64,000 bases of DNA from Deminuibacter soli (GTDB lineage: Bacteria; Bacteroidota; Bacteroidia; Chitinophagales; Chitinophagaceae). The position numbers and the translations under genes were made by a program. Under the pieces are notes generated by a model, which worked only from the letters and a program-made list of their open reading frames with translations, was not told the DNA's origin and ran no database searches. The stretch is from the NCBI RefSeq assembly GCF_003412455.1, contig NZ_QTJU01000004.1, positions 186,001-250,000 of the forward strand, written 5' to 3'. Shown here one piece after another: positions 57,171 to 64,000 of the stretch (the first letter of the stretch is position 1; every line of letters starts with the position of its first letter).

Positions 57171-57178
57171 CAAATTTA
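57171..57178 (-). promoter_or_regulatory. Candidate minus-7 box TAAATTTG of the PhoH gene
   Basis: Exact TAnnTTTG, 22 nt before the PhoH start, though AT-rich surroundings raise chance matches. Confidence 0.45.
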
Positions 57179-57346
57179 ACCTTTCAACACGCATATTCCT
57201 ATGACAGGTTATACACAGCTTGTGGGAAAGTCATTGAAAACGAGAACGAAAAAACCGATAGCGGGGACAACAATTGCACGTATTAAATACCTGTTATATT
57301 TCGCGTTGCGTTGCCGGCTACCGGTTCATTTGCTCGTATATTTTTG

Positions 57347-57994
57347 TTATATATTCTTTAGTTGCTGAATTACAGCAGCAGGATCGGGTGCATTAAAAAT
57401 AGCACTGCCTGCTACCAATACGTCGGCCCCGGCTGCAACTATGGCAGCTGCATTGTCCAGCGAAATGCCACCATCTACTTCAATCAACACATTGGCCTTT
57501 GCTTCGGTGATCAGTTGCTTCAGTTGCTGCAGCTTGGTTAAAGTATGGGGAATGAATTTTTGTCCGCCGAAACCGGGATTCACACTCATAACCAATATCA
57601 TGTCGGCATAGCCGATAATGTCTTCTAAAAAATGTACCGGTGTATGTGGATTAATGGCTACACCTGCTTTGATGCCAAGATTTTTGATCTGCTGAATATT
57701 GCGATGCAAATGGCGGCAGGCTTCAAAATGAACGGTGATCACGTCTGCACCGGCCTTCTTAAAATCTTCCACGTATTTCTCCGGCTCTTCTATCATGAGG
57801 TGTACATCGCATATTTTGGTGGTTGTTTTACGGATGTGTTCAATTACCGGCATACCAAAGCTGATGTTTGGTACAAAGCGGCCATCCATTACATCGAGGT
57901 GAAACCATTCAGCTGCACTGTTATTAACCATGTTGCAGGCATCTCCGAGCTGAAGAAAATTGCTGGCCAGGAATGAGGGGGCGATAATGGGCAT
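57347..57994 (-). CDS. rpe: Ribulose-phosphate 3-epimerase
   Basis: 215 aa. IIAPSFLASNFLQLGDAC, WFHLDVMDGRFVPNISFG (metal and catalytic His/Asp), LVMSVNPGFGGQKFIP and EVDGGISLDNA are the family signatures. It interconverts ribulose-5-P and xylulose-5-P. Length is normal. Confidence 0.97.
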   Translation of the reverse strand: MPIIAPSFLASNFLQLGDACNMVNNSAAEWFHLDVMDGRFVPNISFGMPVIEHIRKTTTKICDVHLMIEEPEKYVEDFKKAGADVITVHFEACRHLHRNIQQIKNLGIKAGVAINPHTPVHFLEDIIGYADMILVMSVNPGFGGQKFIPHTLTKLQQLKQLITEAKANVLIEVDGGISLDNAAAIVAAGADVLVAGSAIFNAPDPAAVIQQLKNI

Positions 57995-58105
57995 AGAAAT
58001 AAAATTTAGCTTGCTGCCGCAAACAATGCCAACGCCGGTTTCCGGGGCATGGCAGTTGTTGTTTGCAGTGAATGTGAAGTTAAACGTTTTTTACAGTGAT
58101 TCTGT

Positions 58106-58924
58106 TTACTCGGCGCCTATCCGTTTTAAACCTTCGTGCGCGGCAGACAGGTTTTTATCGAGGCTCAGCGATTGCTGGTAGCGCAGGGTGGCACTGTCTT
58201 TATTACCCATCATTTCAAAGGCGCGTGCCTGGTAATAATAAGCATCTGCATACAGGTTGTTCACCTTCGAGGCAAACACAAATATCTTCAGCGCTTCATC
58301 GTATTTTTTCTGATCAAAGTATACCAGTCCTTTTTCAATATACGCCTCCATGTAGGTATAGTTGTCGGCGATGCAGGCATCAAAGGCTTTCAGCGCCTCA
58401 TCATGTTTGCCTGAACGCGCATAAAACACGCCGGCAATAAAAGCGCAATGTGCATCGTACTCGCGTCCCATGCGCATTTGCTGCACCTGCCCGCATAATT
58501 GCAGGGCCTGCGGGTTTTTCTTTTCTGCCAGCAGGTTGGCCAGTGCCAGTACAGCATCGGGCGAAGGATATATTTTAATGGCATGATCGTATGCCTGCAT
58601 GGCAGCTGTGGTATCGCCGGCATCTTCAAATATCTGTGCCCTGGTAAACAGCAATCCGTAATTAGCGGTATCCTTTGCAATCAGGCTGTCCATTTGCCTG
58701 AGGGCCTGTTTAAAATCACCGATGCTGTCGAGCACAGTGGCGAGGCGCAGGCGAACGCCGGCACTATCCGGGTGCAGTTGTACCTGTTGCTGCAGTTCTT
58801 TTAGGAGTGGCGAGAATTGTTCGCCGGCAGTTTTTTTATGATCGTTTTTCGAATTTCCCTGCTGGTTACAGGCCATGGCACAGGCAGCCAGGGACAGTAA
58901 CATTAAACGGTTGAATAGCTTCAT
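58106..58924 (-). CDS. TPR-repeat lipoprotein
   Basis: 272 aa from ATG 58924; the leader MKLFNRLMLLSLAACAMAC contains the lipobox (LAAC or AMAC). At least five tetratricopeptide repeats fill the rest (ALRQMDSLIAKDTANYG, AMQAYDHAIKIYPSP, ALKAFDACIADNYTYM, ALKIFVFASKVNNLY, TLRYQQSLSLDKNL). It is a protein-binding scaffold in the envelope. Partner unknown. Confidence 0.88.
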   Translation of the reverse strand: MKLFNRLMLLSLAACAMACNQQGNSKNDHKKTAGEQFSPLLKELQQQVQLHPDSAGVRLRLATVLDSIGDFKQALRQMDSLIAKDTANYGLLFTRAQIFEDAGDTTAAMQAYDHAIKIYPSPDAVLALANLLAEKKNPQALQLCGQVQQMRMGREYDAHCAFIAGVFYARSGKHDEALKAFDACIADNYTYMEAYIEKGLVYFDQKKYDEALKIFVFASKVNNLYADAYYYQARAFEMMGNKDSATLRYQQSLSLDKNLSAAHEGLKRIGAE

Positions 58925-58928
58925 GCGG

Positions 58929-58936
58929 CAAAGGTA
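58929..58936 (-). promoter_or_regulatory. Minus-7 box TACCTTTG of the TPR gene
   Basis: Exact TAnnTTTG ending 5 nt before the ATG, so the mRNA may be nearly leaderless, as at panD. Confidence 0.55.
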
Positions 58937-58944
58937 GGGAATAG

Positions 58945-59099
58945 CAGATAGCGGATAGCTTTTAGCTGTTAGCTTTGGGCTGTGTAAAGCCAGTGAATGA
59001 AAGCAAAAGCCGGTGAATAGTGAATAGTCAACCGTGAATAGGCCGGAGCGAAGCATTCCTTAAAGAGCGAAGGTTTGTTGCGGTGGGAACACCGGCACC
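58945..59099. repeat. Repeat cluster in the TPR/4-TM divergent gap
   Basis: AGCGGATAGCTTTTAGC near 58953-58969 (inverted copy near 39262), GTGAATAGTGAATAGTCAAC at 59012-59031, and the short hairpin CGGTG-GGAA-CACCG at 59081-59094. Confidence 0.6.
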
Positions 59100-59207
59100 G
59101 GCGTTTGGCTGTCCCTATGTTTGCGGCTTTGCCGCTCATGTGCATTCTTTGGATATTTGTGTTTTGTGTGCTTACTTTGCGCATTCTTCACTTTAATAAA
59201 ACACGCT

Positions 59208-59666
59208 ATGTATCTTGCATCTGTATACCTGCACAGTTTATTACGCTGGGTGATTTTAATTCTGTTGCTGGCCAATATTGTGCGCCATTTTGCCAATGCC
59301 AGCAAACCATTTACAGCACAGGATAAAAAACTGGGCCTGTTTTTAATGATCTCCGCACACATTACTTTGCTGCTGGGTTTGTACCAGGTTATCTTCGGCC
59401 GTTTTGGCTGGCTGAATGTGCCTGCTGGTACCAATGTAATGAAAGATGCATTCTGGCGTTTTTACCTGGTAGAACATCCTTTTGGTATGCTGGTGGCCAT
59501 CGTACTTATCACCATCGGTAAAGGTGTTGCCAAAAAGAATCTGCCCGACGCTAAAAAACACAGGAAAAGTGCGATCCTGTTCCTGGTTGCCCTGATCATT
59601 ATCCTGGCTACCATTCCATGGCCCGGACGTGAAGCCATCGGCAGGGCATTGTGGCCTTCGATGTAA
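59208..59666 (+). CDS. Four-helix membrane protein with edge histidines
   Basis: 152 aa from ATG 59208 (MYLASVYLHSLLRW); the earlier in-frame ATG 59121 would add an unlikely Cys-rich stretch. Four membrane segments at ~8-26, 42-62, 86-104 and 121-138. H9, H51 and H90 lie at helix ends (LHSLLRW, SAHITLLLG, VEHPFGM), a layout seen in small heme- or quinone-binding proteins. I do not recognise the family with certainty. Confidence 0.75.
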   Translation: MYLASVYLHSLLRWVILILLLANIVRHFANASKPFTAQDKKLGLFLMISAHITLLLGLYQVIFGRFGWLNVPAGTNVMKDAFWRFYLVEHPFGMLVAIVLITIGKGVAKKNLPDAKKHRKSAILFLVALIIILATIPWPGREAIGRALWPSM

Positions 59667-59707
59667 GCATCACAGCCATCCGGCAATTGCACCATGTAAC
59701 TATATTT

Positions 59708-59746
59708 AAAAGGTGTGCTCCTGTAAAGAAGAGCACACCTTTTTTT
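59708..59746 (+). terminator. Terminator of the four-helix membrane gene
   Basis: AAAAGGTGTGCTC pairs with GAGCACACCTTTT across a 10-nt loop, with TTTTTTT behind. Confidence 0.85.
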
Positions 59747-59767
59747 ATAAACTATGTATATTTAAAG

Positions 59768-61405
59768 ATGCGTACCATTTATTTATTCATCGCCATACTG
59801 GCTGCCACTGCTGCAGGTTGCAGCAGCAAGCCGCAACAAACCGATGTGCAGCAGGCAGCTGCCGCTATTACCGATACAGGATTTGCCAGGTATATTCAAA
59901 CACTGGCATCTGATTCGTTTGAAGGCCGCAAACCGTTTACACCCGGTGAAGACAAAACCATTCATTACCTGGAACAGCAGTTTAAACAGCTGGGATTACA
60001 ACCCGGTAATGGCGGCAGTTATTTCCAGGATGTGCCGATGGTGGATATTTTCTCCAAACCTGCAGGTGCACTGGTAGTGAAGGGTAAAACCGGATCGGTT
60101 ACGCTGAACTACCCCGATGACTATGTTGCCGCTACACGCCGTGTACAGGATGAAGTAAGCGTGAACAATTCACCGCTGGTATTTGCCGGTTACGGCATTA
60201 TTGCGCCGGAATATAACTGGAATGATTATGCAGGACTGGATGTAAAAGGCAAGACTGTGGTGGTGATGGTAAATGATCCGGGTTTTAACGACAGCACACT
60301 GTTCCGGGGCAAAAACATGACTTACTACGGCCGGTGGACCTACAAGTTTGAAGAAGCTGCCCGCCAGGGCGCCACAGGGTTGATGATTATTCATGATACC
60401 AAACCCGCCAGTTATCCATGGGGTGTTATCCGCAGCGGATGGACAGGCTCTAAACTATACCTGCAGGCAGAGGACAACAATATGTCCCGCGCGGTAATGG
60501 AAGGGTGGATGACGACTGATGCCGCAAAAAAACTGTTTCAGCTGGCCGGCAAACCAGACAGCCTGTTGCAACAGGCAGGCCGCAAAGGGTTTAAACCGGT
60601 TGAGCTGGGCATTACCACTTCGCTGGTAATACACAATACCATCAAAAAATCTGTTTCGCACAATGTACTGGCTGTATGGCCCGGTGACAGCAAAAAAGAC
60701 GAATACCTTATTTACTCTGCACACTGGGATCACCTGGGTGTTGGAGAAAAAGTAAACGGCGATTCCATTTACAACGGAGCAGGCGATAATGCCACCGGTA
60801 CCGCTGCACTGCTGGAAATGGCTGCTGCCTTTACCAAATTGAAAAAGAAACCCGCACGTTCTGTATTGTTTGCCGCGGTTACTGCAGAAGAACAGGGCTT
60901 GCTTGGTTCAGAATATTATGCTACACACCCGGTGGTGCCGGTGAAAAAAACAGTGGCAGATATTAATATCGATGTACTGCAGCCGTTTGGCAAAATGAAA
61001 GATATTGTGGTGATTGGTTATGGGCAGAGTGAGCTGGACGATTATGCACAACAGGCTGCAGCGCAGCAGGGGCGCGTGATACGCCAGGATCCTGATCCGG
61101 CTGCAGGACATTATTTCCGGTCAGACCATTTCAATTTTGCAAAAGTAGGGATACCTGCCCTGTACACTGAGAATGGGCAGCAGTCTGTTGCACATGGCGA
61201 AGAATGGGGCAAACAGCAACTGGAAGAGTATAACAAAAACCGCTACCATGCACCCGGCGACGAGTTTAAAGCCGATTGGGATATGACGGGCATTGTGCAG
61301 GATGCACAACTGCTGTTCAACGTAGGCTACCGCTTAACCAATGAAACCAGTTTCCCGCAATGGAAACCGGGATCGGAGTTTAAGGCGGTTCGGGAGAGGC
61401 AATAG
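59768..61405 (+). CDS. M28-family zinc metallopeptidase with PA domain, lipoprotein
   Basis: 545 aa from ATG 59768; the leader MRTIYLFIAILAATAAGC is a lipoprotein signal. A PA-like insert covers ~120-270. The M28 catalytic part has HWDHLGVGEKVNGDSIYNGAGDNATG, VTAEEQGLLGSEYY, DINIDVLQP and HYFRSDHFNFAKVGIPALY, supplying the two-zinc ligands. It is an aminopeptidase of the envelope; substrate range unknown. Only 21 nt separate the upstream terminator T-run from its start, so its promoter must overlap that region. Confidence 0.92.
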   Translation: MRTIYLFIAILAATAAGCSSKPQQTDVQQAAAAITDTGFARYIQTLASDSFEGRKPFTPGEDKTIHYLEQQFKQLGLQPGNGGSYFQDVPMVDIFSKPAGALVVKGKTGSVTLNYPDDYVAATRRVQDEVSVNNSPLVFAGYGIIAPEYNWNDYAGLDVKGKTVVVMVNDPGFNDSTLFRGKNMTYYGRWTYKFEEAARQGATGLMIIHDTKPASYPWGVIRSGWTGSKLYLQAEDNNMSRAVMEGWMTTDAAKKLFQLAGKPDSLLQQAGRKGFKPVELGITTSLVIHNTIKKSVSHNVLAVWPGDSKKDEYLIYSAHWDHLGVGEKVNGDSIYNGAGDNATGTAALLEMAAAFTKLKKKPARSVLFAAVTAEEQGLLGSEYYATHPVVPVKKTVADINIDVLQPFGKMKDIVVIGYGQSELDDYAQQAAAQQGRVIRQDPDPAAGHYFRSDHFNFAKVGIPALYTENGQQSVAHGEEWGKQQLEEYNKNRYHAPGDEFKADWDMTGIVQDAQLLFNVGYRLTNETSFPQWKPGSEFKAVRERQ

Positions 61406-61424
61406 TGTTTGAAGGTTTAATGTT

Positions 61425-61615
61425 TCAAGTTTAACGTTTGATAGTTTTAAGAGGTTCGATAGTTCAGGAGGTTCAATAGTTCAGGAGGTTCAATAGTTCA
61501 ATTTATATGGGTTTGCGGGAATTGGTAATTGAACATTTGAACAATGAAACTTTTGAACTTTCCTTTAATTGAACATTTGAACGATGAAACTTTTGAACTT
61601 TTCTTCCCTAACACA
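61425..61615. repeat. AGTTCAATAG/GAACATTTGAAC repeat tract
   Basis: Tandem GTTCAATAGTTCAGGAG units at 61455-61500 followed by two copies of TGAACATTTGAACAATGAAA-type sequence at ~61530 and ~61570. No gene; it separates convergent genes. Confidence 0.65.
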
Positions 61616-61625
61616 ATGAACTCGG

Positions 61626-62120
61626 CTAACGTTTACCCAGCTCTATTACTTCGCAGTTCTTCATTTCTGCGCCGTCTATTTCAAAACGGATGAGGGTACG
61701 TACTTTGTGCCAGCCCTGTTTACCGGCTGCGCCGGGGTTCATGTGCAGGCAGCTGAGTTTGGCATCGTACTGCACTTTCAGAATATGTGAATGGCCGCTG
61801 ATGAAGAGCTGCGGTTTTTCTTTCTGCAGCAAGGCACGCACACCGGGTTCATAACGTGCCGGGTGGCCGCCTATGTGTATCATGCATACCTTCACCTGCT
61901 CACAGGTAAACAGCAATTGTTCGGGGTATTGCAGGCGTATATCCTGCCCGTCGATGTTGCCGTACACGCCACGCAGGGGTTTAAAGGCCTTTAATGCATT
62001 GGCCAGTTCTATAGTGCCGAAATCACCGGCATGCCATATTTCATCTACATTGGCGAAGTGGGTAAATACTGCTTCATCCAGGTAGCTGTGGGTATCTGCG
62101 ATCAATCCTATTTTAGTCAT
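61626..62120 (-). CDS. YfcE/MJ0936-type metallophosphoesterase
   Basis: 164 aa. IGLIADTHSYLD (DxH), HAGDFGTIE (GD), YGNIDGQD (GNxD) and FISGHSHILK (GHxH) are the metal sites. Family members are phosphodiesterases of low specificity. It starts immediately at the end of the Nudix gene (zero spacing). Confidence 0.93.
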   Translation of the reverse strand: MTKIGLIADTHSYLDEAVFTHFANVDEIWHAGDFGTIELANALKAFKPLRGVYGNIDGQDIRLQYPEQLLFTCEQVKVCMIHIGGHPARYEPGVRALLQKEKPQLFISGHSHILKVQYDAKLSCLHMNPGAAGKQGWHKVRTLIRFEIDGAEMKNCEVIELGKR

Positions 62121-62528
62121 TTAGTCAACCAGTTTATCTGCACGTAATTGTTCAAAAACCATGAGCACACCAGGTACCTGGTGTGGTTCTTTGAGGTAGG
62201 TGGCATGGTCAAAAAATTGGATGGCGCCTATTTCTGCAGATGGCTGCGGTGTTTGCTGCAACTCGTGTATAAAACAATCCTGTTCCATTACCAGGTTGTC
62301 TTTTTCGCCAAATGCAGGTGCGGTAACATGCATGTAATATTGCAGGCTGTCTTCCGGCAGCTGCATGTTCAGTTCTTCCATTACTTCGCGCTGCATGGCC
62401 TGCAGGGCAGTTTCACCGGCATCTATTTTGCCGCCGGGCAGGTACCAGGCCTGTTTGTTGTTGCTGAAAGCCAGCAGCAGCCGGCGGTTTTGTATTACAA
62501 TGAGGCCGGCGCAATGAATTGTTTTCAT
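62121..62528 (-). CDS. Nudix hydrolase
   Basis: 135 aa. The Nudix box is GGKIDAGETALQAMQREVMEEL, of which G, E, R-E and EE are in place (~32-53). It hydrolyses nucleoside diphosphate derivatives; the substrate is unknown. Middle gene of the DinB-Nudix-phosphoesterase operon, 6 nt behind the DinB gene. Confidence 0.93.
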   Translation of the reverse strand: MKTIHCAGLIVIQNRRLLLAFSNNKQAWYLPGGKIDAGETALQAMQREVMEELNMQLPEDSLQYYMHVTAPAFGEKDNLVMEQDCFIHELQQTPQPSAEIGAIQFFDHATYLKEPHQVPGVLMVFEQLRADKLVD

Positions 62529-62534
62529 CTCCGG

Positions 62535-63005
62535 TTATTTTGCGCCGCGCAGGTTTGCGGCCAGTTTAAAAATGGTTAGAAAATGGTGTGCTTCGTGCAG
62601 CAGGAAAAATTCAATCCAGTCTTCAATGGTCAGGTTACCGTATACCGGGTGACTGCCTTTCAGTTGCTGCTGTTCATCGGTTAATGAAGACAAAAAATGG
62701 TTGAGATCAAAGCGCTCGCTCTGCATGTCCTGTAGCAATTCATCGGGCGATTTGTGTTGCCAGCGGGCAAATTCCGGGTCTTCTTCTGCCACATAACGTG
62801 CAAACTGTGGTTCGCTGCCGGTGAGTATCAGTTCTATTCTTTCCTTGAATATCTGCTGGTAACGGCCCAGGTGCGCCAGGTTATCGAAAATGCTCCATTT
62901 GCCTTCAGCAGGGCGGGTAAACAATTGCTGCTCTGTGCTGTGCTGCAGGCTAACCAATAAACTGCCGGGCTGGTGCAGCAAACGCATTTGCTGTGAGTTC
63001 TCCAT
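62535..63005 (-). CDS. DinB-superfamily four-helix protein
   Basis: 156 aa from ATG 63005 (MENSQQMRLLHQPG); the upstream extension lacks family sequence. KWSIFDNLAHLGRYQQIFKERI and FFLLHEAHHFLTIFKLA carry the His triad. First gene of the three-gene operon. Function unknown. Confidence 0.85.
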   Translation of the reverse strand: MENSQQMRLLHQPGSLLVSLQHSTEQQLFTRPAEGKWSIFDNLAHLGRYQQIFKERIELILTGSEPQFARYVAEEDPEFARWQHKSPDELLQDMQSERFDLNHFLSSLTDEQQQLKGSHPVYGNLTIEDWIEFFLLHEAHHFLTIFKLAANLRGAK

Positions 63006-63247
63006 AATATTTGTTACATTAGTGCTACGATTGTACAATAATATGCCATACTTCCGCAATTTCACCTATTGGATAGATAAGCGGCGCTGGAAATATGTTT
63101 TCCTGCTGATGACGCTTGAAGAAAGTCATTAGCTGCAAACATGGGGCTGCGCGCTTTTTACACAGAAATATATTCCTGTCTGCGCCTGTAAACCATGCAG
63201 CCATTTTACCATTCAATCATCTTTCCATCTATTCAATGATTTTTACC

Positions 63248-64000
63248 ATGCCACATTATGTAAGTGCAGGAAGTATGCCGCACAAACGTCATACCCAGTT
63301 TCGCAAGCCAGACGGCAGTTTGTATGCCGAACAGTTATTCAGCACCGAAGGTTTCAGCAGCGATTACTCCCTGCTGTATCATTGCCATCCGCCTACACGC
63401 ATTATCCGCACCGAAGCGCCTTATGATGTAATGCCCAATATTGCTGAAGAAAAAATGCTGAAACACCGCAGCTTTGAGGGCTTTAAAATACAACCGCATG
63501 CTGATTTTTTAAAAAGCCGTGTCCCGGTGCTGGTGAACAATGATTGCCATATTGTACTGGCCGCACCTTCGCATTCACTGAAAGATTATTTCTATAAAAA
63601 TGCCGATGCCGATGAAATGCTGTTTGTGCACGAGGGCAGCGGCAAGCTGTTAACACAATACGGTGAGTTGTCTTTTGCCTATGGCGATTACCTGGTGATT
63701 CCGCGCGGCTGTATTTACCAGCTGCATTTTGATGGTGATATAAACCGCCTGTTTATTGTGGAGAGCTTCAGTCCCATCCGCTACCCCAAACGGTATGTAA
63801 GTAAATGGGGGCAGCTGCTGGAGCATTCACCTTATTGCGAGCGCGATATACGCACGCCGCAGCAACTGAACACGGTTGATGAAAAAGGCGACTTCCTGAT
63901 CAAGACCAAAAAGAAAGGGCGCATGTACCATATTCATTACGGTCATCATCCTTTTGATGTGATAGGCTGGGATGGCTGCTGTTATCCCTTTGCTTTCAGC
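63248..64000 (+). CDS. hmgA: Homogentisate 1,2-dioxygenase (3' partial)
   Basis: 251 codons open to the right edge. Start ATG 63248 (MPHYVSAGSMPHKRHTQF) fits the family; an in-frame ATG 63236 adds four residues. GFSSDYSLLYHCHPPTRI, VHEGSGKL, GDYLVIPRGCIYQL and HYGHHPFDVIGWDGCCYP match the N-terminal half of bacterial HmgA; the iron ligands lie further on, outside the window. It opens the homogentisate ring in tyrosine and phenylalanine breakdown. The rest of the pathway is not visible. Confidence 0.9.
   Translation, partial: MPHYVSAGSMPHKRHTQFRKPDGSLYAEQLFSTEGFSSDYSLLYHCHPPTRIIRTEAPYDVMPNIAEEKMLKHRSFEGFKIQPHADFLKSRVPVLVNNDCHIVLAAPSHSLKDYFYKNADADEMLFVHEGSGKLLTQYGELSFAYGDYLVIPRGCIYQLHFDGDINRLFIVESFSPIRYPKRYVSKWGQLLEHSPYCERDIRTPQQLNTVDEKGDFLIKTKKKGRMYHIHYGHHPFDVIGWDGCCYPFAFS

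Noticed and set aside
57209-57217. A TTATACACA word resembling a DnaA box
   Set aside because: Only one match, with no cluster, no AT-rich unwinding element and no dnaA or dnaN nearby.

Overview
The window looks like a chromosomal segment of a Bacteroidota, most likely a member of the Chitinophagaceae. The evidence is a SusC/SusD pair with a FecR anti-sigma factor and an ECF sigma factor, LytTR/YehU-type two-component signalling, a NagB-PIG-L fusion, a stand-alone glycogen-synthase N-lobe next to panC, and repeated TAnnTTTG minus-7 promoter boxes with little Shine-Dalgarno sequence. The genus is inference.

Region 1 (1-7850) is an accessory island of Rhs-type polymorphic toxin material. A large RHS protein, open at the left edge, carries a DUF4329-like C-terminal toxin and is followed 4 nt later by an NTF2-fold immunity-like lipoprotein. 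A GC-rich scar follows, with a broken nucleotidyltransferase and nested palindromes. Next come an orphan RHS tip with an M91/NleD-like HExxH metallopeptidase domain, a secreted partner of unknown family, and a decayed third cassette containing a one-base frameshift. The island ends in a chimeric junction where the 3' 30 nt of a tRNA-Arg gene abut a 30-nt copy of internal RHS sequence.

Region 2 (7878-14400) holds a frameshifted DEAD-box helicase, two tRNA-Arg(ACG) genes, a secreted double NTF2-like protein, an SDR oxidoreductase, a PhyH-type dioxygenase, an Omp85-like barrel and a PAP2-type membrane phosphatase.

Region 3 (14655-27505) is an amino-sugar utilisation locus: NagB-PIG-L fusion, ECF sigma factor divergent from FecR, SusC, SusD, and on the other strand a CocE-type hydrolase with a GH20 beta-N-acetylhexosaminidase. 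The layout suggests outer-membrane capture of a GlcNAc-containing glycan, exo-cleavage by GH20 and cytoplasmic deamination of GlcN-6-P.

Region 4 (27834-64000) is mostly core metabolism and housekeeping: pfkA-pyk, a subtilase with a DinB-family protein, an ALDH7-type dehydrogenase, a LytTR regulator/kinase pair, panB, panC and panD, ppk1-ppx, rfaE2, metK, a guanine-deaminase-like enzyme, a second sigma/anti-sigma pair, two papain-like hydrolases, TauE with DUF1634 and a 51-aa membrane protein, ppa, a ClC channel, PhoH, rpe, an M28 peptidase, and a DinB-Nudix-phosphoesterase operon. The start of a homogentisate dioxygenase runs off the right edge.

Intergenic gaps carry a dispersed set of short repeats: TCGAC-A-GTCGA elements, GTGAATAGTGAAT runs, CAATTGAAC/GTTCAATAG words, and perfect hairpins with inner GTG/CAC pairs around a four-base loop. 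No CRISPR array, complete insertion sequence, rRNA or origin was seen.
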